Part shown: piece after piece, positions 1 through 7,921 of the stretch | Layout: each line of letters starts with the position of its first letter | Numbering within the stretch: the stretch's first letter is position 1 | The notes under the pieces: model-generated | What the model saw: only the letters and a program-made list of their open reading frames with translations | Database searches by the model: none | Told to the model about the DNA's origin: nothing | Program-made: the position numbers and the translations under genes | Source of the DNA: Streptomyces sp. R21 | Lineage (GTDB): Bacteria > Actinomycetota > Actinomycetes > Streptomycetales > Streptomycetaceae | Assembly: GCF_041051975.1 (NCBI RefSeq) | Contig: NZ_CP163435.1 | Location: 9,826,501-9,890,500, forward strand | Reading direction: 5' to 3' | Length of the DNA stretch: 64,000 nucleotides

Positions 1-42
1 GGCCACGCGGTATACGGGGCCGGACTGGTCCAGGATGCTCAT
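1..42 (-). CDS. possible 5' end of a minus-strand gene leaving the window
   Basis: An ATG on the minus strand at 42 opens a frame that reads MSILDQSGPVYRVA and runs off the left edge. There is no clear purine-rich ribosome site, so this may be chance. Too little is visible to assign a function. Confidence 0.2.
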   Translation of the reverse strand, partial: MSILDQSGPVYRVA

Positions 43-222
43 GCCCGGGGGAACGTCGGGCTGGGGGTGTTACAGAGGTCCGGAAACTGCAGCGGCCCCG
101 CCGGGGGCCACAAATGCGTTTACGGCCCGGTCCGGCGTCGGGGGCGACGCAATACCCTTGTGAACGAGGGTCGGCCCGTCGCGGACCGCGGGGGAGACAC
201 GTCGGCTATCGGGGGACGTGCC

Positions 223-624
223 ATGGATGGACCGTTACTTCTCATGCTGGGTGCCGCGGGCGGGTCACTGCGTGGGCTGATCGACGTCTACAACCAGACC
301 ATCGCCTGGCAGGAGGCGCGGCGCGAACACCGCCGAGCGGCTGTCACGGCCGATCAGCCGGAGGAGCCGCCGCGCTTCCGGGAGTACTTCGACCTGATAC
401 CGGATTCCGTCGCCTCGCTGGTGCACATGGGCCTGGGCGCCGCGTGTGCCCTGCTGTTCGGCCTCTCGGGACAGATCAGCGGTGTGTACGCGGCTCTGGT
501 GGTGGGCGTGTCGGCGCCTGCCCTGCTGACCCAGCTCGGCCGGGTGCAGACGGTCGGCGATGCGGTCACCGGGCCGGGCGCCGGCTCGCCCGCCGACGGA
601 GTGGATACGAGGGCCGAGCCGTGA
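223..624 (+). CDS. small membrane protein of unknown function
   Basis: The ATG at 223 follows a GGGGGAC ribosome site at a good distance and was preferred to the upstream in-frame start at 67, which has none. The 133-residue product has hydrophobic stretches at about 3-20, 63-82 and 86-104, separated by a charged arginine/glutamate-rich loop (28-55), so it is probably an inner-membrane protein with two or three spans. Its stop codon overlaps the GTG of the next gene (GTGA), which implies translational coupling and a shared role. I do not recognise the family. Confidence 0.6.
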   Translation: MDGPLLLMLGAAGGSLRGLIDVYNQTIAWQEARREHRRAAVTADQPEEPPRFREYFDLIPDSVASLVHMGLGAACALLFGLSGQISGVYAALVVGVSAPALLTQLGRVQTVGDAVTGPGAGSPADGVDTRAEP

Positions 625-1571
625 CCGGCGGGCGGATCGGTCGCCGGACCATGGCGGCGCTGTTCGGCCTGAACCGCGACACTCGGGGCGCTCCGTCCAC
701 GCCGCGCGTGGTCGCCTGGCGTGAACTGCCGTTGGGGCGGCGGATCTTGGCAGCCGTGCTTGGGCTGCAGCCGGGAGGGGCCGCGCGCAATCGCGGGGAT
801 GGTGGGCGAGGCGCCGTGGGCCGCGCCGAGGCAGTGTCCGGGACTGGGGCTCGGACCAGTGCCCGACGCGATCCGTCCACCCCTATGAGGGCGAAGGGCT
901 TCGTGCGCATGCCGACACCGGCAGGGGCACGCGCGTTGGGGTTTGCCGGGACGAGGTGGGTGGTGGTGTTCGGTGCGGTCGGTCTCGTACTGGCGGTGGC
1001 TGTGACGGCTCTCCAGCCCACGCGGGACTCCGGAGGGGCTGTGGGCGCACCGCCGCCGACCCATAGCGACACCGACGCAACTGATGATCCGGAGGCGAGT
1101 ACTGGCGAAGGCGATGACGAGGGGCCCATTGATGGCGGCGAGTCGGATGAGCCAGGTGATCCGACTACGGAGCCGTCGAGCCGCGAGACCTGGGCTGGAA
1201 CGGTCGCTCTCCCGCTGAGCCCCGGCTCGTTGTCCGATGGCGGTACGGATTTTGACTCGGGGCTGCCGATACGGACCGCCAAGGGTGAGGACCTGCGTGT
1301 CGACGACAGGAAGACCACCCGGATCGTCGTCACCAGCGGCATCGCGGCGCTGTATCCCGAGGCGGAGATGTACGGCCTCGACCCGGATAACTGCCAATCG
1401 GCACTGGCGACGGAAGCTCTGCCTCGACCCGTACGCGTCGAGGCGGACGTGGAGGGCACCTACTGCTTCGTGACGACCGAGGGACAGAGCGGCGCCTTCA
1501 TCGTGCCGTCCCGTGTTCCCGATCGAACCGTGATTCGGGTCGACGTTGTGCTGTGGAACGCATGGAGCTGA
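621..1571 (+). CDS. single-span membrane protein with extracellular domain, unknown function
   Basis: GTG at 621 overlaps the stop of the preceding gene, giving 316 residues. The N-terminal third (1-105) is basic and proline/glycine-rich and probably cytoplasmic. One strong transmembrane segment lies at about 112-131. It is followed by a low-complexity acidic linker rich in Asp, Glu, Gly and Thr (about 145-190) and a compact C-terminal domain of about 120 residues with two cysteines that could form a disulfide outside the cell. The shape (short cytoplasmic tail, anchor, spacer, exported beta-rich domain) suggests an envelope sensor or accessory protein. That role is inference; no family was recognised. 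Confidence 0.55.
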   Translation: MTGGRIGRRTMAALFGLNRDTRGAPSTPRVVAWRELPLGRRILAAVLGLQPGGAARNRGDGGRGAVGRAEAVSGTGARTSARRDPSTPMRAKGFVRMPTPAGARALGFAGTRWVVVFGAVGLVLAVAVTALQPTRDSGGAVGAPPPTHSDTDATDDPEASTGEGDDEGPIDGGESDEPGDPTTEPSSRETWAGTVALPLSPGSLSDGGTDFDSGLPIRTAKGEDLRVDDRKTTRIVVTSGIAALYPEAEMYGLDPDNCQSALATEALPRPVRVEADVEGTYCFVTTEGQSGAFIVPSRVPDRTVIRVDVVLWNAWS

Positions 1572-1929
1572 TGCTCAGACCCACGCCCCCGCCGGTCGCG
1601 CATCTACTCCAACCCGCTCGACGGGGCGATCGCGTTCGACGCGGCCGAGGGACTGCTTGCCGCGATCACGGCCGCGTAGCGCCTCGCCTGTGCTGGTGTT
1701 GGCCGTGTTCGATCGTCCCGGTCGACCTCCTGTGAGACGAGCACCGGGTTGGCGTCGGGCGCTGGAATCACGGGCTACGTATGGTGAGTTGAGGGTAGGC
1801 TCGCTGGCAGAGTGCCCTTCCAGGAGGCAGGCGGAGGCCGGAAGGGCTGGGCGACCGTTTCGAAACCGGGGGGATGCCAGCTCGGGCTGGCCGGCGGGCG
1901 CGACAGAGAACCTGACACGTAGTCACGTG

Positions 1930-1966
1930 CGGGACTCTGGCGTGCTTCGGCGAAGGCGGAGTCCCG
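1930..1966 (+). promoter_or_regulatory. hairpin leader upstream of the 42-residue ORF
   Basis: CGGGACTC at 1930-1937 pairs perfectly with GAGTCCCG at 1959-1966, with an inner GC-TTCG-GC element that would form a stable UUCG tetraloop. It ends just before the GAGGAAGG ribosome site (1966-1973) of the small ORF at 1985, and a second short stem (AGGGC/GCCCT) sits between that site and the ATG. This could be a translational control element. The sequence from 1680 to here carries no convincing gene. Confidence 0.35.
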
Positions 1967-1984
1967 AGGAAGGGCTCTGCCCCT

Positions 1985-2113
1985 ATGCGCTTTCTGGAGA
2001 CGGCCGGCTCAATTCTGAATCTCGTCGCCGCGGCTTTGGCGATCAGCGGTGAAATCGCGAGGCGCCTGGGCGCGCGTCGAGATTCCGAGCAGGATCCCGG
2101 CAGCGAGTCGTAG
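1985..2113 (+). CDS. 42-residue hydrophobic small protein
   Basis: This ORF was read directly from the sequence. It starts at ATG 1985 and encodes MRFLETAGSILNLVAAALAI at its N terminus, followed by an Arg-rich and then acidic C-terminal tail. The first 25 residues would form one short hydrophobic or amphipathic helix. A GAGGAAGG ribosome site lies 11 bases upstream, a stable hairpin precedes it and a strong terminator-like hairpin starts 7 bases after the stop, so the unit looks like a self-contained small transcript. Possible roles are a membrane peptide, a type I toxin-like peptide or a leader peptide. None is shown by sequence alone. Confidence 0.45.
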   Translation: MRFLETAGSILNLVAAALAISGEIARRLGARRDSEQDPGSES

Positions 2114-2119
2114 TGATGC

Positions 2120-2163
2120 CCTGCTGTTCCCTTCGTCTCCGCACCTCGGAAGGGAACAGCAGG
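2120..2163 (+). terminator. strong hairpin after the small ORF
   Basis: CCTGCTGTTCCCTT (2120-2133) is the perfect reverse complement of AAGGGAACAGCAGG (2150-2163), a 14-bp stem with a 16-base loop. There is no long T tract, which is usual for actinomycete terminators. It separates the small ORF from the VOC gene. Confidence 0.6.
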
Positions 2164-2216
2164 TCTCTCCTGCCAACCGGGCCAAGACCGGGCGATCGGC
2201 GGGCACACTGGCCGAC

Positions 2217-2588
2217 ATGCCCATCTCGCTGCATCACATCGTCATCGACGCCCACGACCTGCCCGCCCTGGCCCGGTTCTGGGCCGAGGTGCTGGACTGG
2301 CGGATCCTGTCCGAGCGGGAGCGGGAGGTCGTGATCGGGCCGGACGAGACCGCGCCGGTGGGCATCTGCTTCATGCCGGTGACGGACCGCAAGGTCATCA
2401 AGAACCGCCTGCATCTCGATCTGACGTGCACCGCGGAGGACAGGGAGGCCGAGATCGAGCGCATCCTCGCACTCGGCGCCCGCCGGGCCGACGTAGGGCA
2501 GAACGGCAGCGAGTCGTGGACCGTGCTGGCCGATCCGGAGGGGAACGAGTTCTGCGTGGTCCGCCCGAAGGAGACGCTCATCGGCTAG
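2217..2588 (+). CDS. VOC (glyoxalase/bleomycin resistance) family protein
   Basis: The 123-residue product begins MPISLHHIVIDAHDLPALA, the typical first beta strand of a vicinal-oxygen-chelate module, and ends with the family signature DPEGNEFCVV. Length and pattern match single-module glyoxalase-like (Glyoxalase_6 type) proteins common in Streptomyces. His7 and the Glu of PEGNEF are candidate metal ligands. The substrate is unknown. The start at 2217 was chosen because the conserved domain begins there; upstream in-frame codons lie in the terminator hairpin. It stands alone between a terminator and the serine hydrolase gene. Confidence 0.8.
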   Translation: MPISLHHIVIDAHDLPALARFWAEVLDWRILSEREREVVIGPDETAPVGICFMPVTDRKVIKNRLHLDLTCTAEDREAEIERILALGARRADVGQNGSESWTVLADPEGNEFCVVRPKETLIG

Positions 2589-2755
2589 GACTTGGCGCTT
2601 CCCGCCCAACAAGGAGACAGGGGCACATGGAGACATGAAGGCAGGGAGAAGCGGACTGGCAACCTGCCCGAGCCGCACGCCGTAGGGAAAACCCGACCTC
2701 GGAACCACGGGACACCTGCATGGCCCGCCCGACGGCCGCTTCCTACGGTTGCCTC

Positions 2756-3949
2756 ATGAAGATCACACGAGCCCGAATCCCCCGCAGGGCAGCGGCTGTT
2801 CTCGCTGCCGCGCTCCTGGCGGCGCTCGTTCCTCCGGGAGCCGAAGCAGTGGCTGACCAACCCTCCCGGTTGCAACGGGACGCCGACGCTCTGCGCGATT
2901 CCGGCGTCACCGGCGTATCGGTCAGACTGCAGACGGCTCACGCGGTGCGCACTGTCCGCAGCGGCGTCGGAGACCTTGCCACCGGACGGCAGGTGCCGAG
3001 CAACGGCTATGTGCGGATTGGCAGTACGACGAAGACGTACGTCGCGACCGTGCTGCTCCAACTCGTCGGGGAAGGGCGCCTGTCTCTCACCGACACCGTG
3101 GAGCACTGGCTTCCGGGGGTGGTGCAGGGCAACGGAAACGACGGGCGCCGGGTCACCGTGCGTCAACTTCTGCAGCACACCAGCGGGCTACCCGACTACA
3201 TCAACGACGTTGTTCCGGAGCTCAGCGCCCGGGGATACCGAGAGAACCGCTGGACCACCTACACCTCCGAACAACGCGTCGCCCTGGCCATGAACCATCC
3301 GCCCTCCTTCGAGCCCGGCGCGCGCTGGGAGTACTCCAACACGAACTACGTCCTCGCGGGCATGGTGATCAAGGCGATCACGGGCCACTCCTGGGAGCAG
3401 GAGGTACAGGCCCGGATCCTGAGCCCTCTGGGACTCACGCACACCATCGCACCCGGCAACCGGCCGTCGCTGCCCCGGCCGCACGCCCGCAACTACCAGC
3501 AGTTCGAGGCGGGAGGGCCGATGACCGACACCACGATCGCCTACCTTCCGTTCGACGGGGACGCCGACGGGTCACTGATCAGCACAACGGCGGAGACCAA
3601 CAGGTTCTTCACGGCGCTGGTGCGAGGCAAGCTCCTGGCGCCCGCCGAGCTCGCCGAGATGCAACGTACCGTCAACGTGCCCGACGACCACGGCGTGCCG
3701 GCGGGCACAGGCGACGGCCTCGGCCTCGAGTGGACACCGCTCTCCTGCGGCGGCGGTTACTGGGGGCACAGCGGCAACGGTTTCGGCTACCTGGTCTGGC
3801 CTGCCGCGACACCGGACGGAAAGACCGCAGTTACCGTCTCCGTGCACAGCAGACCAGGCGACCAGGGCACGGCCGCACGTCAGATCGAAGGCATCACCGA
3901 CCTGGTTGATCACGCATTGTGCGATGAGCGCGAGGGTGGCGCCCGCTAG
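2756..3949 (+). CDS. secreted serine hydrolase, class C beta-lactamase/D-Ala-D-Ala carboxypeptidase fold
   Basis: ATG 2756 gives a 397-residue protein with a Sec signal (MKITRAR then a long Ala/Leu core ending near AEA at 31). The three catalytic motifs of the beta-lactamase class C/DD-carboxypeptidase group are all visible: SxxK as S90-T-T-K93 within IGSTTKTY, YxN as Y193-S-N195, and HSG at 338-340 replacing KTG. An active extracytoplasmic peptidase or esterase acting on D-amino-acyl or similar substrates is expected. The length is normal for the family. It converges on the arsenic genes and is probably transcribed alone. Confidence 0.88.
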   Translation: MKITRARIPRRAAAVLAAALLAALVPPGAEAVADQPSRLQRDADALRDSGVTGVSVRLQTAHAVRTVRSGVGDLATGRQVPSNGYVRIGSTTKTYVATVLLQLVGEGRLSLTDTVEHWLPGVVQGNGNDGRRVTVRQLLQHTSGLPDYINDVVPELSARGYRENRWTTYTSEQRVALAMNHPPSFEPGARWEYSNTNYVLAGMVIKAITGHSWEQEVQARILSPLGLTHTIAPGNRPSLPRPHARNYQQFEAGGPMTDTTIAYLPFDGDADGSLISTTAETNRFFTALVRGKLLAPAELAEMQRTVNVPDDHGVPAGTGDGLGLEWTPLSCGGGYWGHSGNGFGYLVWPAATPDGKTAVTVSVHSRPGDQGTAARQIEGITDLVDHALCDEREGGAR

Positions 3950-3989
3950 AGGTCCGAACCGACGACCTGCGCAGGCGTCCGTGCGGAGC

Positions 3990-4412
3990 TCAAGCCGCCA
4001 CCGGGATGCCGAGCTCGGCGAGCAGGCCACGGACGCGTTGCTCGATCTCGCCGCGAATCGGCCGGACAGCGTCGACGCCCTGTCCCGCCGGGTCGTCTAG
4101 CTGCCAGTCCAGGTACCGCTTGCCGGGGAAGACGGGGCAGGCGTCTCCGCAGCCCATCGTGATCACCACGTCCGAGGACTGCACGGCCTCGGTGGTGAGA
4201 ACCTTCGGGACCGCGGTGGAGATGTCGATCCCCAGCTCTGCCATGGCCTCGACCACGGCCGGGTTGACCGTGTCGGCGGGCGCGGAGCCCGCCGAGCGGA
4301 CCTCGACCCGGTCGCCGGCGAGGTGGGTGAGGAAGGCGGCGCCCATCTGGGAGCGGCCGGCGTTGTGGACGCAGACGAACAGCACCGAGGGGCGCGCGGG
4401 GGAAGTGCTCAT
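3990..4412 (-). CDS. arsC: arsenate reductase, low-molecular-weight phosphatase type
   Basis: The start at 4412 (MSTSPARPSVLFVCVHNAGRS) gives 140 residues. The phosphatase P-loop is C14-VHNAG-R20-S, with further cysteines at C88 and C92 and the acid loop DWQLDDP at 102-108. This matches thioredoxin- or mycothiol-dependent arsenate reductases of actinobacteria that convert As(V) to As(III). It is the third gene of the minus-strand arsR-aquaporin-arsC set, 32 bases after the aquaporin stop. In Streptomyces a mycothiol-coupled mechanism is likely, by analogy with corynebacterial ArsC; the sequence alone does not settle the thiol used. Confidence 0.92.
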   Translation of the reverse strand: MSTSPARPSVLFVCVHNAGRSQMGAAFLTHLAGDRVEVRSAGSAPADTVNPAVVEAMAELGIDISTAVPKVLTTEAVQSSDVVITMGCGDACPVFPGKRYLDWQLDDPAGQGVDAVRPIRGEIEQRVRGLLAELGIPVAA

Positions 4413-4444
4413 GGCAGACGTCTTTCTCAGGAATGGGGGCACGG

Positions 4445-5179
4445 TCAGGAGGCGGCGAGTTCGGGTTCGCCGTGGGGGACGGCGACTTCGTCTCTCACAG
4501 GAGCGGGACGGCCGTAGATCGCCGTCACAAGTCCCAGTCCGAGTACGGCGCCGAGGACTTGGGCCGCGATGAACGGGGTGACGGAGGCGGGCGCGATCCC
4601 GGCGGAGGTGTCGGTGAAGGCCCGGCCGATGGTCACCGCGGGGTTCGCGAACGAGGTGGAGGAGGTGAACCAGTAGGCGGTCCCGATGTACGAGGCGACC
4701 GCGGCCGGAGCAAGCGAGGTGCGACCGATCCGGCCGAGACCGAGGACCACCAGGATCAGCCCGGCGGTGGCGATGATCTCGCCCAGCCACAGGTGCCCGT
4801 CGGAGCGATCGTGGGTCGAGAACTTCAGCAGCTGCTCGGCGAACATCGCGTCGGCCAGCAGCGCCCCGCCGATCGCCCCGGTTGTCTGGGCGAGCACGTA
4901 GGCGGCGACATCCCGCAGAGGGAGACCGCCCCGCGTGTGGCGGCCGGTGAACCAGACGGCGAGGGTGACCACGGGGTTGAAGTGCGCGCCGGAGACGGGC
5001 CCGAGGAGGGCGATCAGCACGCCGAGGCCGAAGACGGTGGCGAGGGAGTTGGCGAGCAGCTGCACACCGACGTCGTGGGAGAGCTCGGTGGCCTGGATGC
5101 CGGAGCCGACGACGACCGCGACCAGCAGGGCGGTGCCGATGAATTCGGCGACGACGCGTCGGCTCAGACTTGGGGTCAC
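4445..5179 (-). CDS. MIP-family aquaporin/aquaglyceroporin of the arsenic operon (AqpS-like)
   Basis: GTG at 5179 overlaps the arsR stop and encodes 244 residues with six hydrophobic spans. The two MIP boxes are N68-P69-V70 (HFNPVVTLAVW) and N179-P180-A181 (SFANPAVTIG). The first box has Val in place of Ala, as is common in this arsenic-linked subgroup. In the ars operon of Sinorhizobium, AqpS lets As(III) produced by ArsC leave the cell down its gradient, and the same job is inferred here because no ArsB or Acr3 pump is present nearby. Overlap with arsR and a short gap to arsC make one transcript likely. Confidence 0.88.
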   Translation of the reverse strand: MTPSLSRRVVAEFIGTALLVAVVVGSGIQATELSHDVGVQLLANSLATVFGLGVLIALLGPVSGAHFNPVVTLAVWFTGRHTRGGLPLRDVAAYVLAQTTGAIGGALLADAMFAEQLLKFSTHDRSDGHLWLGEIIATAGLILVVLGLGRIGRTSLAPAAVASYIGTAYWFTSSTSFANPAVTIGRAFTDTSAGIAPASVTPFIAAQVLGAVLGLGLVTAIYGRPAPVRDEVAVPHGEPELAAS

Positions 5180-5553
5180 GAGGTGGCTCCGGAGGTCTGC
5201 GGCGTGCCGAGGAACGCGGTGAGCCGGTCCAGGGCGCCGGGCAGCAGCCAGTAGTACACCCAGGTCCCGCGCCGCTGGCAGTCGATGAGCCCGGCCTGCC
5301 TCAGCAGCTTGAGGTGGTGGGAGATCGTCGGCTGCGACAGTTCGAAGGCCGGTGTCATCTCGCACACGCACACCTCGCCGCCCTCCCGGGAGGCGATCAT
5401 CGACAGCAGCCTCAGCCGCACCGGGTCCCCTAGGGCCTTGAACACCTTCGCCAGCTCCGCCGCACGCTCGTCGTCCAGTGGCGCGGCAGTCAGCCCGGCG
5501 CAGCAGTCATCAGCCGTGTCCTGGCCGAGCACCACAAGCTCTTGTTTCGACAT
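5176..5553 (-). CDS. arsR: ArsR/SmtB-family arsenite-responsive repressor
   Basis: A 125-residue winged-helix protein. The metal-binding element of classical ArsR, C62-V-C64-E in EVCVCEM, sits at the alpha3 position, and an extra Cys pair (C17-C18) could contribute a third thiolate. The recognition helix is LSQPTISHHLKLLRQAGLI. It heads the minus-strand operon with the aquaporin and arsC, and its promoter faces that of arsM across about 100 bases. It is expected to repress both directions until As(III) binds. Confidence 0.93.
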   Translation of the reverse strand: MSKQELVVLGQDTADDCCAGLTAAPLDDERAAELAKVFKALGDPVRLRLLSMIASREGGEVCVCEMTPAFELSQPTISHHLKLLRQAGLIDCQRRGTWVYYWLLPGALDRLTAFLGTPQTSGATS

Positions 5554-5562
5554 CTCTCTATG

Positions 5563-5609
5563 TTGACGTCTTTCGATTCAAGGCGCAAGGTTGCATCAAT
5601 GAACGTCAA
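5563..5609. promoter_or_regulatory. candidate ArsR operator between arsR and arsM
   Basis: TTGACGT at 5563-5569 and ACGTCAA at 5603-5609 form a perfect 7-bp inverted repeat in the divergent promoter region. ATCAATG at 5595-5601 is an additional ArsR-like half site. Position and symmetry suit simultaneous control of both transcripts. Confidence 0.5.
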
Positions 5610-5657
5610 TACAAGCCGTTCCGGGCACCGCCATGCCCCATCACCCAGGAGTGAGCC

Positions 5658-6554
5658 ATGAGCGAGCAGTCAACCGATCTGCGCGAGTCCGTCCGTCGGC
5701 GCTACGCCGCCGCAGCGGTGCAGGTCACCGAGGGCGGTAGTGCCTGTTGCGGACCGCAGCCGGTCGAGGTCGACGAGAACTTCGGCTCCACGCTCTACGC
5801 AGCCGACGAGCGCGACGCCCTCCCTGCCGAAGCGGTAGCGGCCTCCCTCGGCTGCGGTAACCCCACCGCCGTCGCCGAACTGCGTGAGGGCGAGCGCGTC
5901 CTCGACCTCGGCTCCGGCGGAGGCATCGACGTCCTGCTCTCCGCCCGCCGCGTCGGCCCCACCGGCAAGGCCTACGGGCTGGACATGACCGACGAGATGC
6001 TCGAACTCGCCCTGGCCAACGCCGAGAAGGCGGGCGCGAGGAATGTCGAGTTCCTCAAGGGCGCCATCGAGGCGGTCCCGCTGCCGGCCCGCACCATCGA
6101 CGTCGTGATCTCCAACTGCGTGATCAACCTGTCCACCGACAAGTCGGCCGTCTTCGCCGAGACCTTCCGCGTCCTGAGGCCCGGCGGCCGCATCGGCGTC
6201 TCCGACGTCGTCGCCGACGACAGCCTGACCCCTGAGCAGCGGGCCGAGCGAGGCGACTACGTCGGTTGCATCGCCGGTGCTCTGTCGTTCGCCGAGTACC
6301 GTGCAGGCCTCGAAGCGGCAGGCTTCACGAACGTCGAGATCATCCCGACCCACGCCGTCGCCGACGGCATGCACTCAGCCATTGTCCGCGCCACCAAGCC
6401 GGTTTCCATCGACGCGCCTTTGGAGGCGGGGGATTCGGCGGCTGGTGCGTGCTGCGGAGTCAACGCCTGCTGCACCACCGGTGAGATGCCTGTCGACCCT
6501 GCCCTGACCGTCGCCGAGGCAAAGACGGCGTCAGGATGCGGCTGCCAGGACTGA
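5658..6554 (+). CDS. arsM: arsenite S-adenosylmethionine methyltransferase
   Basis: The 298-residue product starts at ATG 5658 after an AGGAG ribosome site. Motif I is LDLGSGGG (82-89). Cysteines 66 (SLGCGNP), 154 (SNCVINL) and 204 (VGCIAGAL) match the three As(III)-binding cysteines of characterised ArsM enzymes, and C30-C31 match the N-terminal pair. The C-terminal tail adds CCGVNACC and a final CGC, an extra thiol-rich segment. It methylates As(III) to methyl- and dimethylarsenicals. It is divergent from arsR and presumably induced with it. Confidence 0.93.
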   Translation: MSEQSTDLRESVRRRYAAAAVQVTEGGSACCGPQPVEVDENFGSTLYAADERDALPAEAVAASLGCGNPTAVAELREGERVLDLGSGGGIDVLLSARRVGPTGKAYGLDMTDEMLELALANAEKAGARNVEFLKGAIEAVPLPARTIDVVISNCVINLSTDKSAVFAETFRVLRPGGRIGVSDVVADDSLTPEQRAERGDYVGCIAGALSFAEYRAGLEAAGFTNVEIIPTHAVADGMHSAIVRATKPVSIDAPLEAGDSAAGACCGVNACCTTGEMPVDPALTVAEAKTASGCGCQD

Positions 6555-6640
6555 CAACACGCCCTGTTGGGGCCGACGACGCCCGAAGGCCTCACTGTGC
6601 GCCGCGAACGCGCTCGCAGTTCTCTCGGACGCCGGGCGGG

Positions 6641-6680
6641 CGCCCGCCCCATGGGCAATGCAGGGCCCAAGGGGCGGGCG
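6641..6680. terminator. bidirectional terminator between arsM and terD
   Basis: CGCCCGCCCC (6641-6650) pairs with GGGGCGGGCG (6671-6680), and inside it TGGGC (6652-6656) pairs with GCCCA (6665-6669). The long GC-rich hairpin lies between two convergent genes. Confidence 0.7.
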
Positions 6681-6705
6681 GCGAGGCCCTGGAGGTCAAG
6701 CTCCG

Positions 6706-7281
6706 TCAGACGTTGACGCCGAAGTCGGAGGCGATACCGGCGAGACCGGAGGCGTAACCCTGGCCGACGGCGCGGAACTTCCACTCGGCGCCGTTCCGGT
6801 AGAGCTCGCCGAAGACCATCGCGGTCTCGGTCGAAGCGTCCTCGGACAGGTCGTAGCGGGCGATCTCCTGGCCGCCGGCCTGGTTCACCACGCGGATGAA
6901 GGCGTTGCGGACCTGGCCGAAACTCTGGCCGCGGCCTCCGGCGTCGTGAATGGAGACCGGGAAGACGATCTTGTCGATCTCGGCGGGCACCGTGGCGAGG
7001 TTCACCTTGATGCTCTCGTCGTCGCCCTCGCCCTCACCGGTGAGGTTGTCGCCGGTGTGCTCGACCGAACCGTCGGGGCTCTTGAGGTTGTTGTAGAAAA
7101 TGAAGTGCTGGTCGGACAGGACCTTGCCCGACGTGTCGAGCAGCAGCGCGGAGGCGTCGAGGTCGTAGTCGGTACCCGTGGTGGTCCGTACGTCCCACCC
7201 CAGGCCGACCAGGACAGCGGTCAGACCCGGCGCCTCCTTGCTGAGCGAGACATTGCCGCCTTTGGACAGGGAAACTCCCAC
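6706..7281 (-). CDS. terD: TerD-family calcium-binding stress protein
   Basis: The GTG start at 7281 (MGVSLSKGGNVSLSKEAPGL as translated) follows an AGGAGA site and gives 191 residues, the exact usual TerD length. Upstream in-frame codons are not conserved family sequence. Features are the two-sheet TerD core with the Ca-binding acidic runs DYDLDAS and GEGDDES, and the AIVRVVNQ-type strand (AFIRVVNQAGG). TerD proteins act in tellurite, phage and envelope stress responses and in Streptomyces development. Here it is a lone gene. Its promoter carries the same 16-bp palindrome as blaI, which suggests BlaI control. Confidence 0.92.
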   Translation of the reverse strand: MGVSLSKGGNVSLSKEAPGLTAVLVGLGWDVRTTTGTDYDLDASALLLDTSGKVLSDQHFIFYNNLKSPDGSVEHTGDNLTGEGEGDDESIKVNLATVPAEIDKIVFPVSIHDAGGRGQSFGQVRNAFIRVVNQAGGQEIARYDLSEDASTETAMVFGELYRNGAEWKFRAVGQGYASGLAGIASDFGVNV

Positions 7282-7341
7282 GCTGCTCTCCTCATTGGAA
7301 ATCCATCCGGACGAATCCGCCGTGCGAACCCGCACAGAAAA

Positions 7342-7357
7342 TCTACAGCACTGTAGA
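7342..7357. promoter_or_regulatory. palindrome TCTACA-N4-TGTAGA upstream of terD (BlaI-type operator)
   Basis: TCTACAGCACTGTAGA lies 60 bases before the terD start. It differs from the palindrome in front of blaI (10107-10122) only in its three central bases. BlaI/MecI-family operators are built on TACA...TGTA dyads, so one regulator probably reads both. Confidence 0.55.
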
Positions 7358-7620
7358 AAATTCGGCAGGCAGTTCGGTCTGACCCCGACGCCTGCCGAAT
7401 CTGAGACGCATCTGACCAAGTGATGGTTGAGCCGCGGGAGTTGCCGTAGACGGGAGGCATCGGCCGATCGGAAAGCCCACCTGCTGTAGGTTCCGATTGG
7501 AGATGTCGCTGTCCGAGTGACCTGTCGTCAACTTGTCACTCGACAGGCTTTCTTCGGTCCACGGCCAGGCCCAGTGCCTGGCCGTGCCATACCGCACGGG
7601 TCCACTACCTCGTTGGTTTC

Positions 7621-7824
7621 CCCGGCTTCTCATCCACGCTGCTCGTGGTGGTTGCCAGTGTCCTGGTGTCGATGGCATCGGACACGAAGGGGCGACCGTG
7701 GGGGCTCGTGGCCTACGAGAGTCGGCTGGAGCTTGCCCGCATCATGATCGCCGACTTCGCACCGGACGTCGTGGAGATGGCGGCCCAACCGTTCCAGCAG
7801 GTTCCAGTTCCGCTGGCCAACTGA
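7621..7824 (+). pseudogene. remnant resembling a TnsA-like transposase endonuclease subunit
   Basis: The frame ending at TGA 7824 contains YESRLELARIMIADFAPDVV followed by EMAAQPF. This resembles the block (YES-LE-D-LML-DFDP-V--I-AQPF) at the start of TnsA-like endonuclease subunits found in actinomycete Tn7-like elements. No start codon with a ribosome site precedes it and the protein stops soon after, so only a fragment remains. The rest of 7420-7921 shows no gene. Confidence 0.4.
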
Positions 7825-7921
7825 CGGCCTTCACGAAAGGCCGACAGGGTGGTGCGACCTGGTTCCGGGGCGATTGCGACACCCTGGAAGAGTTGTCGGT
7901 CGAGGGAGGCGGCGACCTTGA

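Noticed and set aside
1572..1679. Open frame reading SRIYSNPLDGAIAFDAAEGL at its end
   Set aside because: It looks like a protein C terminus but has no start codon, begins right after another stop, and I could not name the family.
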